Positions 1 through 6,541 of a stretch of 15,396 nt of DNA are shown piece by piece. Under the pieces are notes generated by a model. That model worked only from the letters and a program-made list of their open reading frames with translations, was not told where the DNA came from and did not search any database. The stretch's first letter is position 1. Every line of letters starts with the position of its first letter. This DNA comes from Prevotellaceae bacterium UBA711 (lineage in GTDB: Bacteria > Bacteroidota > Bacteroidia > Bacteroidales > Bacteroidaceae), in contig DBLZ01000057.1 in NCBI GenBank assembly GCA_002297545.1, positions 1 to 15,396 of the forward strand, in the 5' to 3' direction. A program made the position numbers and the translations under genes.

Positions 1-980
1 GCAAAGTCCAGCACGGTGGAGCCTACGGGCAGTTTGAACAAGTCACCCATTGGTGTGAATACGAATATGCCATCCTCTCGGGCTTCCTTTACTCCCTTGT
101 AGCGCCAATGTGCCGCCAGGCCATGCTCGGCGATGTCGTCCATGCGTTCGGTGCGAATCTGCACTTCCACCCATCTGTCTTCCGGTCCCAGCACGGTTAT
201 ATGCAGAGATTCATAGCCGTTCTTCTTTGGCACCGTCACCCAGTCGCGCATACGCTCATTGTTGGGCTTATACATGTCAGTGATGATGGAAAATACCTGC
301 CAGCATTGCTGAAGTTCCTTTTCCGGTGGAGAAGTGAGGATGATGCGGATGGCAATAAGGTCGAATACGCCATCCACTCCCACATGCTGCTTCTTCATCT
401 TCTGCCAAATGCTGTGAATGCTCTTGGTGCGCCCCTTCATGCGGAACGTCAGCCCGGCCTCGGTCAACTTTTTCTCTATAGGGCCTATGAAACTGGCCAC
501 GTACCTGTCGCGCGACTCCTTGGTTTCGTTCAACTTATCCTTTATATGATAGTAGGCATCGTGCTCGAGGTATTTCAGGGACAGATCCTCCAGTTCCGAC
601 TTCAGCTTGTACAGCCCCAGCTGGTGAGCTATCTGTGCCCACAGTGCGCCTGCCTCGCGGCTTTCGGCGCGCTTGGCGTCATTGTCCTCACAGTCCTTTA
701 TGTTGCGCATCAATGCCACGTGGAAGGCAATGAACTTCACCACCATCTTCATATCGCCCAGTTCGGACATGATGAGGGCGCGCAGATTGGCGTCTTCCAC
801 GTTGGATGACTTGGCCTTCAGATCTTCCACCTTGGCTATGGCCGGTATCAGGTCACTGGTCTCGGACGTCAGAAGCGCATGGATGTCTATGTCTTCGCCT
901 GTTTCTTCTTTCAGTATCTCAGAGGTTTGCCGGCATATCTGAACGGGATCCAGCCCGAATGCCTCACATAAATGCAACAT
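1..980 (-). CDS. relA: RelA/SpoT-family (p)ppGpp synthetase, 3' part missing at window edge
   Basis: It transfers pyrophosphate from ATP to GTP/GDP to make the stringent-response alarmone (p)ppGpp. The window holds the first 326 residues; the C-terminal regulatory part runs off the edge. Visible: an HD-like helical remnant (about 40-95), the linker AHQLGLYKLKSELEDLSLKYL (118-138), the synthetase G-loop GRTKSIHSIW (183-192), FDLIAIRI (206-213), NGYESLH (254-260), VEVQIRT (271-277), HGLAAHWRYKG (286-296), and the start of a TGS domain (about 305 on). The start at 980 is the first in-frame ATG: there is no earlier ATG, GTG or TTG before the in-frame stop near 1080. Compared with long Rel proteins, the N-terminal half of the HD domain, with its metal-binding His and His-Asp, is absent, and the usual ADR stretch reads IAFHVALMR (84-92). 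I infer a synthetase that cannot hydrolyse ppGpp. Family assignment is very secure; the choice of relA over spoT/rel is a judgement. Confidence 0.93.
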   Translation of the reverse strand, partial: MLHLCEAFGLDPVQICRQTSEILKEETGEDIDIHALLTSETSDLIPAIAKVEDLKAKSSNVEDANLRALIMSELGDMKMVVKFIAFHVALMRNIKDCEDNDAKRAESREAGALWAQIAHQLGLYKLKSELEDLSLKYLEHDAYYHIKDKLNETKESRDRYVASFIGPIEKKLTEAGLTFRMKGRTKSIHSIWQKMKKQHVGVDGVFDLIAIRIILTSPPEKELQQCWQVFSIITDMYKPNNERMRDWVTVPKKNGYESLHITVLGPEDRWVEVQIRTERMDDIAEHGLAAHWRYKGVKEAREDGIFVFTPMGDLFKLPVGSTVLDF

Positions 981-1000
981 AGGCCTTTGGTTTTTGACTA

Positions 1001-1008
1001 CAAATGTA
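1001..1008 (-). promoter_or_regulatory. -7 box of the relA promoter
   Basis: On the minus strand this reads TACATTTG, a full match to the Bacteroidota -7 consensus TAnnTTTG. It lies 20 bases before the relA ATG, so the leader would be very short (about 15 nt). I see no TTTG at the ideal 19-21 base spacing upstream; one occurs at 12 bases. The call rests on the -7 box and its position alone. Confidence 0.55.
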
Positions 1009-1051
1009 CAAAAAAAAGCGCAAAGCCTGCCTATATGTAATAAATAATGTG

Positions 1052-1059
1052 TATATTTG
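1052..1059 (+). promoter_or_regulatory. -7 box of the DUF4301 gene promoter
   Basis: TATATTTG matches the Bacteroidota -7 consensus TAnnTTTG and lies 27 bases before the DUF4301 start. No clear -33 TTTG is seen at the expected distance. With the opposing box at 1001-1008 it makes a compact divergent promoter region; the two boxes are about 43 bp apart, so polymerase binding at the two could interfere. Confidence 0.55.
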
Positions 1060-1086
1060 CCATGCTAACCATTACAATAATACTAT

Positions 1087-2604
1087 ATGCTAACAGACAC
1101 AGAACTAAAGCAACTTGCCTCCAAAGACATAACCGAGGAACAGCTACAGTCACAACTGGAGAGTTTTGAGAAGGGCTTTCCTTTCCTGCGCTTGCGTGCT
1201 GCTGCCGGCACCTCCAATGGTGTGATGGCTCCAAATGCCGAAGAGCAGGAGGCATACGTGAATATCTGGAACCGCTATAAGCAGGAAGGCCACCATATCA
1301 CCAAGTTTGTACCCGCATCCGGTGCTGCAAGCCGCATGTTCAAGGCTATCTTCGAGTTTGTCGATGCCGACTACGATGTGCCTACTACGGACTTTGAAAA
1401 GACCTTCTTTGAGAAGATAGAGAAATTTGCCTTCTATCCTGCACTTGACGATGCGTGCAACGTGCTCGAGGGTATGGGAGTGCAAGCCTTGATAGAGACT
1501 GGAAATTACAAGGCTGTGGCATCTGCCATGCTGAGCGAGGAGGGATTGAGCTATGGCCAGTTGCCCAAGGGCTTGCTTCAGTTCCATGCTTATGAGGATT
1601 GCGCACGCACGCCGTTGGAGGAGCATCTTGTGGAGGCTGCGCTCTATGCCAGCAGCCAAGGCGAGGCCGAGGTTCACTTTACTGTCAGCACGGAGCATCG
1701 CGAACTGTTTGAGAAATTGGTCAACGAGAAACTGCCTGATTACGAGAAGCAACTTGGCGTTCACTTCAATGTTAGCTTCAGTGAGCAGAAGCCCTCTACA
1801 GATACCGTTGCTGCAAACATGGACAATACGCCGTTTCGCAATGAGGACGGTACCCTGCTCTTCCGTCCAGGTGGCCACGGCGCTCTCATTCAGAACCTGA
1901 ACGATCTGGAGAGCGACGTAGTGTTCATCAAGAACATCGACAATGTTGTGCCCGACCGCCTCAAGGGTGATACCACACAGTGGAAGCAGGTATTGGCCGG
2001 CGTGCTTGTGGACACTCAGCTTCAGGTGTTCGGATACCTTCGCCTGCTGGACAGCGGAGACTACAATCACGACGACATAGAGAATATGATCCGCTTCCTG
2101 CGTCATACACTGTGCATAGATCGTGAGGACATAAAGGAAATGGAAGATGCTGAGTTGGTATGTTTCCTGCGCGAAAAACTTAACCGTCCTATCCGCGTGT
2201 GCGGGGTGGTGAAGAACGTGGGCGAGCCGGGTGGTGGTCCGTTCCTGGCCTACAACCCGGACGGCAGTGTGTCTCTGCAGATACTGGAGAGTAGCCAAAT
2301 AGACACTAACAACCCGGAGTACGTGCGCATGTTCACCGAGGGTACGCACTTCAATCCCGTGGACCTCGTGTGCGGTATTCGCGACTATCAGGGCAACAAG
2401 TTCAATCTGCCCCGGTACGTAGACCCTGCCACTGGTTTTATCTCACACAAGAGCAAGTCGGGCCGCGAGTTGAAGGCCCTGGAGTTGCCAGGCCTGTGGA
2501 ACGGTGCCATGAGTGATTGGAATACATTGATGGTGGAGGTTCCTCTGTCTACTTTCAACCCCGTGAAGACGGTCAATGACCTGCTTCGCGAGCAGCATCA
2601 ATAA
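1087..2604 (+). CDS. DUF4301 family protein, possible nucleotidyltransferase
   Basis: A 505-residue cytoplasmic protein with no signal peptide or membrane helix. I recognise it as DUF4301, a family common in Bacteroidota with no established function known to me. Three blocks look like a GT-A sugar-nucleotidyltransferase fold of the UDP-sugar pyrophosphorylase kind: FVPASGAASRMFK (74-86) in the place of the nucleotide-binding G-rich loop, LPKGLLQFH with RTPLEEHL (159-181) near the usual PK motif, and FRPGGHGAL followed by VFIKNIDNV (259-287), which resembles the PxGHG and NxDN segments of those enzymes. The substrate is unknown. A glycine-rich VGEPGGGPF lies further on. The ATG at 1087 has no clear Shine-Dalgarno, which is normal here; the -7 box sits just upstream. 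It is a single-gene unit ending at a strong terminator. Family confidence is high; the enzymatic reading is my inference from motifs. Confidence 0.9.
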   Translation: MLTDTELKQLASKDITEEQLQSQLESFEKGFPFLRLRAAAGTSNGVMAPNAEEQEAYVNIWNRYKQEGHHITKFVPASGAASRMFKAIFEFVDADYDVPTTDFEKTFFEKIEKFAFYPALDDACNVLEGMGVQALIETGNYKAVASAMLSEEGLSYGQLPKGLLQFHAYEDCARTPLEEHLVEAALYASSQGEAEVHFTVSTEHRELFEKLVNEKLPDYEKQLGVHFNVSFSEQKPSTDTVAANMDNTPFRNEDGTLLFRPGGHGALIQNLNDLESDVVFIKNIDNVVPDRLKGDTTQWKQVLAGVLVDTQLQVFGYLRLLDSGDYNHDDIENMIRFLRHTLCIDREDIKEMEDAELVCFLREKLNRPIRVCGVVKNVGEPGGGPFLAYNPDGSVSLQILESSQIDTNNPEYVRMFTEGTHFNPVDLVCGIRDYQGNKFNLPRYVDPATGFISHKSKSGRELKALELPGLWNGAMSDWNTLMVEVPLSTFNPVKTVNDLLREQHQ

Positions 2605-2610
2605 GGAAAT

Positions 2611-2679
2611 TGATCAGACATCAGGACTTTACACTCAGATACTTTTTATATAGTCTGTGGATTTTCTGATGCCTGATCA
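2611..2679. repeat. 14-bp inverted repeat after the DUF4301 gene
   Basis: TGATCAGACATCAG (2611-2624) and CTGATGCCTGATCA (2666-2679) are inverted copies with one mismatch, separated by 41 AT-rich bases. The left arm starts 6 bases after the DUF4301 stop codon and the right arm ends 17 bases before the terminator hairpin. Within the loop, GACT and AGTC (around 2625 and 2651) could add a second short stem. It could be an extended 3' hairpin protecting the mRNA, a REP-like element or a binding site; the sequence does not decide. Confidence 0.6.
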
Positions 2680-2696
2680 TGGAGGGAGTTTTTGTT

Positions 2697-2726
2697 GGGG
2701 CTGTGTGTTTGACACAGCCCCTTTTT
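2697..2726 (+). terminator. Intrinsic terminator of the DUF4301 gene
   Basis: A perfect 10-bp stem, GGGGCTGTGT (2697-2706) with ACACAGCCCC (2712-2721), encloses a 5-base loop and is followed at once by five T. It faces the converging minus-strand gene that ends at 2829. Read from the minus strand the same hairpin is followed by AACAAAAAC, not by T, so it is a good terminator only in the plus direction. I found no comparable terminator for the minus-strand gene between 2722 and 2828. Confidence 0.9.
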
Positions 2727-2828
2727 GTTTTATCAGTACGGTTGGTTTGTCCGTTGCAATATCGTGGCAGGCAAAGACATTGTTGTGCTGCCGTCCGTGT
2801 CATAAGTTACGTTAGTTCCTCATCTTCT

Positions 2829-5381
2829 TCATTTCCTCCAGAAGAACTTGGCATGGATTACCTTGCCATCCTTATTTATCTCTGCCACGTATGTGTTCTG
2901 TACAAGCATTGATACCGGTATCAGCTCGTCGTTGGTGCTGATAGTTGAAGCCGCAACAAATCGTCCTGCCATGTCATAGATAACCAGCGAGCCACCTTCG
3001 GCGTTCAGCACACGCAGGCCATTCCGCTCTACGATGATGCCCATCTCTCCGTTGGAAGTACCGTTTATATCGGTCGTCTGACCTACAGTGAGTTGTCCAT
3101 AAGTGACGCGATGATTGATATAACGCATATCGCCAGCTACGATAATCACATTCTGTGGAACAATAGGATATGTTCCGTCTGCTATATTGACAGGTAGTAT
3201 GGCCTTGACATGGAGTATTCGGCCCAAGGGCTTCATATCTGTGGTGTAGGCCAATATCGTGAAGGTATTGGTGCTACTTCCGGCCTTTCTGCCAACTACA
3301 ACATTTTCGCTGTTGGATACGAGTTCTATGCCTTTTGGCATGGCCACGTCAAACTGTACGCCAGATGGACGGTCTGATCCGTTAAGAATAAAGTCGAGTG
3401 CCACCTCATGGGCATTTCCTGCGTTCGCCAGTGGCGCTATTAGAGACAGGCCAGTGTCTCCACCTGATTCGGATGCCTGGGATTCGTTTGCACCCTTGTG
3501 CATGATGCCGACAATACCAACAATATCGGTCACATTGATACCTCCATCAGAATTGATGTCTGCGGTCTTCATGTTCCACATCGGGAAGTAGGAACCATAG
3601 ATATAATCCACGGTACACAGGATGTCCTTGTTGTCCACTTGTTCATCCTTGTTGACATCACCAAGCATCAGCGATGCTGTGCCCGGTTCACACAGTTCGA
3701 ATGTCTGTGTGGCCTCGCTCACGCACCCTTGGGAGGTGGTATAGCGATATGACAATACATATATTCCAGGCATATTCTTTTGGGGACTGAACATTGATGC
3801 CTCCTTGCCGTTTATATAATAGGCCCCTCCGTCGGGCGACCCACCGGAGAGGATAAAGTGCTCTTCTGTGGTGTAGACAGGGAACATCGGTGCCAAGGAA
3901 ACATCAGGGACAGGATTTACAGTGATGGTTATGGCCGGTGATGTGGCCACGGTCTTTTGGCTGCAAGGGTTCGATGAGAATACGGTCACCTGCACCTTGT
4001 CGCGGTCCGACAGATCGTTCAGCAGCAAGGTATCACCTGTTGCATCCTGTACCACCTCTCCGTTCACCGTCCACTCATATTCCGGGTACCCACCTGCATT
4101 TTGGGATTTCGCCACAAAGCAGATAGTGTCTCCCGCACAGCTTGTACGCTTTGATGCACTGAGCGATACGGTTGGGTTAGCTGTGTCGAGCACCACAATA
4201 GGCATCGTGCATGTAGACACGCAATCGCCCACAGTCTTTACGGACAAAGTTATCATGAATTCGCCAGCTTTGGTGTAGGCATAGACAAAGTCATCGCTGT
4301 CTGTGGCATCCGCATTGCCGTCGCTGTCCATATCCCACGAATAGGTTGTCTGGTCGGTTGCATTTCTGGTCAGGTTGGATATGGTGAACTTCTCGCCCTT
4401 ACATACAGTGTCTTTTGGCAGGCTGAAGTCCGGTTCGGCATTGATACAGAATGTCTGTACGTATGGCGTACCCCATATCCCGGAGGCGCGGGCACGTATG
4501 ACAAGTGTGTGGCTGCCAAAGTCGGATGGAGATTCGATCTCGGTACTTACCACGGCAACGTTTGTACCGTCGAACGACAACTGAGTGGCCTGTCCCTGTC
4601 CCGGATCTTCGTCCCAGAAGTATTCTACAGCCTCTATCGTATTGTTGCCGGCACCGATGGCCACAACTCGGAGAATCGTCTGAGACCATATTCCACTGTG
4701 CGAACGTATGCCAAGCATGTGTATGCCATGGCTTAGCCCTTCGGTGAGCACGTCCATAGATACGGTCACTTCCCCGCAGTCACTATCGGCAGGAACATCG
4801 TATCTTGTAGCCTGGCCAAGACCAGGGTCTTCGTCCCAGAAGTATTCCACGCAATCTACACGTCCACCCAGGGGTGCTACGGCAATAATATGGCTGTAGG
4901 TCGGTGACCATCCTGCTCCGCTACTCAGACGAAGTCCAAGGAAATGAATACCGCTTGGCAGCCCCTCGGTAGGCAATGAGAATGATACCGTGCAACCGTC
5001 AGCTGCTGTGCTTATCTGCAATGCACCGGCCTGGCCGATACCAGGATCCTTGTCCCAGAAGTATTCGGCCATGCCGCCATCGGCGAAAGACGATGACTTG
5101 CAGACCAGTTTTAGCAATGTAGGTGAAGCGTATTTGCCGTTCAGGACCCTTATGCCCAACAGGTGGGCACCGTCCTTGAGCTGCTTAGTAGGTATCTGGC
5201 AATTTACCAGTCCTGTCCCTTGTTCGCTTAGCATGGTAGCATGCCCCACTCCGGGGTCGGTATTCCAGAAATACTCTATCCGGTTCTGGGCATGCGACGC
5301 TATTCCGAACAGGCCCAACAAACCACACATCACCCATTGCCGGACAGAAGGTTGTCTCTGTGGTTGATGTGTTTTATTCAT
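2829..5381 (-). CDS. Secreted repeat protein with PKD-like, dockerin-like and type IX sorting domains
   Basis: 850 residues. A signal peptide ends at about SHAQ (29-32). Four repeats follow, spaced about 70-74 residues, each opening with EYFWDxDPGxGxA (starting near 36, 106, 179 and 253) and closing with a GIHxLGIR-like strand and a Trp. Next come a PKD-like stretch (about 317-400; YSWDMDSDG at 347-355), further Ig-like segments with paired Cys, and a dockerin-like pair of calcium loops (DVNKDEQVD at 575-583, DINSDGGINVTD at 608-619). A cohesin-like beta region (about 655-770) and a C-terminal domain ending YVAEINKDGKVIHAKFFWRK, typical of Por/type IX secretion cargo, complete it. I infer a surface or released protein of adhesive or binding type; no catalytic motif is seen. 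The ATG at 5379-5381 overlaps the 3' end of the upstream gene remnant, suggesting former translational coupling. Domain calls are from motifs only; ligand unknown. Confidence 0.9.
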   Translation of the reverse strand: MNKTHQPQRQPSVRQWVMCGLLGLFGIASHAQNRIEYFWNTDPGVGHATMLSEQGTGLVNCQIPTKQLKDGAHLLGIRVLNGKYASPTLLKLVCKSSSFADGGMAEYFWDKDPGIGQAGALQISTAADGCTVSFSLPTEGLPSGIHFLGLRLSSGAGWSPTYSHIIAVAPLGGRVDCVEYFWDEDPGLGQATRYDVPADSDCGEVTVSMDVLTEGLSHGIHMLGIRSHSGIWSQTILRVVAIGAGNNTIEAVEYFWDEDPGQGQATQLSFDGTNVAVVSTEIESPSDFGSHTLVIRARASGIWGTPYVQTFCINAEPDFSLPKDTVCKGEKFTISNLTRNATDQTTYSWDMDSDGNADATDSDDFVYAYTKAGEFMITLSVKTVGDCVSTCTMPIVVLDTANPTVSLSASKRTSCAGDTICFVAKSQNAGGYPEYEWTVNGEVVQDATGDTLLLNDLSDRDKVQVTVFSSNPCSQKTVATSPAITITVNPVPDVSLAPMFPVYTTEEHFILSGGSPDGGAYYINGKEASMFSPQKNMPGIYVLSYRYTTSQGCVSEATQTFELCEPGTASLMLGDVNKDEQVDNKDILCTVDYIYGSYFPMWNMKTADINSDGGINVTDIVGIVGIMHKGANESQASESGGDTGLSLIAPLANAGNAHEVALDFILNGSDRPSGVQFDVAMPKGIELVSNSENVVVGRKAGSSTNTFTILAYTTDMKPLGRILHVKAILPVNIADGTYPIVPQNVIIVAGDMRYINHRVTYGQLTVGQTTDINGTSNGEMGIIVERNGLRVLNAEGGSLVIYDMAGRFVAASTISTNDELIPVSMLVQNTYVAEINKDGKVIHAKFFWRK

Positions 5382-5724
5382 TTTGGGTCTTTATTTTCAG
5401 GGTAATGTTAAGTTTGCCCTCCGTGGGAGTGTTTGGGATATTGGCCTCATATATATAAGGCATGAAGCGGGGACGGCCCGAGATGACGTATGGATATTGT
5501 CCTGCGAATGCACCGCAGTCGTATCCGTTTGCACCATAGCCTATGGCAGGGCTGCCTTCTTTCAGTTTGTACATCTCCTCTATGGTGCCATCCATTGTGA
5601 AGATATCCTCAGGCGTGGCTCCGATGAATTTGTTTTTGGGGAAGTTGGCAAAAGCATGCTCTGCATCGGTGCTCAGGACATTGTTGTTGATGACATTGTT
5701 GTTTTCATGAGCGACACGTTTTGC
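5374..5724 (-). pseudogene. C-terminal remnant of a parallel beta-helix-like secreted protein
   Basis: The frame is open from 5724 down to the TAA at 5374-5376, about 116 codons, just after an in-frame TAG at 5725-5727. The only ATG, at 5595, lies inside the homologous-looking part. The upstream residues NNVINNNVLS look like rungs of a right-handed beta-helix, followed by KLKEGSPAIGYGANGYDCGAFAG. That pattern is seen at the end of many Bacteroidota beta-helix (choice-of-anchor Q type) proteins, with a short C-terminal strand region ending TLKIKTQNE. The rest of such a protein, usually several hundred residues, is not found anywhere upstream. It ends 8 bases inside the following gene. I read it as a gene whose 5' part was lost by deletion or replaced by unrelated DNA. 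A short 73-residue product from 5595 remains possible. Confidence 0.75.
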
Positions 5725-5727
5725 CTA

Positions 5728-5896
5728 ATAAAAAAGGCGTGTAACCATCCTTATGCTTGTCACGTTATCTGGTTACCGCCAAGTGACCTATCATCCTACA
5801 AGCACAGAATAGTCCACGCCTTATAAGCGTGAACTTTCAGTCTGCTTGTTCTCGGATGACGAATGTTTGGCGGTATTCGATAACGTTGAGAACAAG
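5728..5896 (-). ncRNA. Candidate structured RNA with loop-loop pairing and terminator-like end
   Basis: Read on the minus strand, three hairpins follow one another. Hairpin A has a perfect 9-bp base (5888-5896 with 5845-5853) and an inner 5-bp stem (5875-5879 with 5860-5864). Hairpin B is AGTTCACGC/GCGTGGACT with one G-U pair (5827-5835 with 5811-5819) and a 7-base loop. Hairpin C is GTCAC/GTGAC (5783-5787 with 5759-5763), with a flanking AAGC/GCTT pairing. The end loops of A and C are complementary over 9 bases (TTGGCGGTA at 5867-5875, TACCGCCAA at 5774-5782). One arm of B can instead pair over 8 bases (5815-5822 with 5734-5741), which is followed by a run of six T on the minus strand. Everything here is seen by eye; no known RNA family is recognised, and the 5' end and promoter are unclear. 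Confidence 0.4.
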
Positions 5897-6370
5897 AGCT
5901 AAAGCCCAATATCAATTTATTTGTTCATTTCAAGTTGTTAGAATGGAAACGCTCTTTCGGTTTACTTTTGCCACACATTTTTAGGTGACGTTATTTATTC
6001 TCGATTTGCGGGATAATGCTCTTAAGAGCACCTGTTCCACTTTGCGTTCCGTCCGTTTCCTGCCTGTTTCCTAACCTCCTTTGTTTTTCGTTTATTACTG
6101 CTCCGAAGAGTCTTGTGAGACTATCCGAACTCCTATTAAGATGATATCCATATGCAAGGCAAACTTTGCAATTAAGAGCGAGAGTGCATTGCGTATGACA
6201 AAGCTCTTGATGGACTATGTTCTAAGTTCTGCTCCCCACAAAGGTAAGCCTTTTATTTCAATTCCCGTTAGACTACATTAGGAAAAGTGAGTACCGACAT
6301 TGATATTTTTACTTTCCGACAGATTTCAAGGGCATGTGTCGTCATACCAAACATTACTTAGATTCTCTAC

Positions 6371-6511
6371 ATGAATATGGACGAGACCAGTACCATAAAG
6401 CTTCCGAGTCTGCAAAAGATTCTACATCTCTTGGCGGTGGCTTCGCTTAAGGCGAGGGGATTGGATGGTAAACTCCCAAGATGCAACTTAACGATGATGG
6501 TGAGAACATAA
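6371..6511 (+). CDS. Possible 46-residue small protein, unrecognised
   Basis: A short frame beginning MNMDETSTIK and ending in LTMMVRT. The middle (SLQKILHLLAVASLKA) could form an amphipathic or hydrophobic helix. Its stop codon lies inside the loop of the terminator hairpin at 6494-6523, which is the main argument that a plus-strand transcript ends here. Against it: no Shine-Dalgarno, no TAnnTTTG box close upstream, and a competing frame at 6334-6450. It may instead be an untranslated RNA. I do not recognise a family. Confidence 0.2.
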   Translation: MNMDETSTIKLPSLQKILHLLAVASLKARGLDGKLPRCNLTMMVRT

Positions 6512-6530
6512 CCTTGCCATCATTTTTTTT
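6494..6530 (+). terminator. Plus-strand intrinsic terminator with no known gene upstream
   Basis: ATGATGG (6494-6500) and CCATCAT (6517-6523) form a 7-bp stem with a 16-base loop, directly followed by a run of T to 6530. On the minus strand the hairpin is preceded by A and followed by no T-run, so it does not serve the MFS gene that ends at 6542. It implies plus-strand transcription of the region to its left. Confidence 0.65.
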
Positions 6531-6541
6531 GATGCCCATGA

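Larger units (their letters stand above)
5897..6541. other. Long stretch without a convincing gene
   Basis: No protein here is recognisable. A 66-codon plus-strand frame (6081-6281) and a minus-strand frame over much of 6000-6220 are both open, but neither has a ribosome site or family features. Two overlapping small plus-strand frames lie near the right end: 6334-6450 (38 residues, starting MCRHTKHYLD) and 6371-6511 (46 residues, starting MNMDETSTIK), the latter running into a terminator hairpin. A perfect 14-bp palindrome, TGCTCTTAAGAGCA, is at 6017-6030. A TACCTTTG box (minus strand, 6239-6246) matches the -7 consensus and could start a minus transcript running through the structured region at 5728-5896. 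No transposase, tRNA or terminal inverted repeats were found. Text-like composition and lack of gene content suggest a decayed or acquired segment. Confidence 0.5.

Noticed and set aside
108..809. Open frame of 233 codons on the plus strand
   Set aside because: It is antisense to the clear RelA/SpoT synthetase motifs and has no family features.
1150..2349. Open frame of 399 codons antisense to the DUF4301 gene
   Set aside because: The opposite strand encodes a recognisable family with its own promoter and terminator; the antisense frame is Leu/His/Val-rich without motifs, a codon-usage shadow.
2764..2793. GGCAG/CTGCC hairpin as terminator of the minus-strand secreted protein gene
   Set aside because: Only 5 bp, a long loop and no T-run on the minus strand.
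5383..5826. Plus-strand frame of 147 codons across the beta-helix remnant and hairpins
   Set aside because: It runs antisense through recognisable beta-helix C-terminal coding sequence and then through the hairpins; no family features.
5728..5896. Group II intron, integron attC site or CRISPR leader as explanation for the hairpins
   Set aside because: No domain V sequence, no GTTRRRY/RYYYAAC core boxes and no spaced direct repeats were found.
6081..6281. 66-codon plus-strand frame in the gene-free stretch
   Set aside because: No ribosome site or promoter, no recognisable domain, and the complementary strand is equally open.
5725..6541. Insertion sequence or MITE
   Set aside because: No transposase remnant, no matching terminal inverted repeats and no target duplication could be seen at the possible edges.
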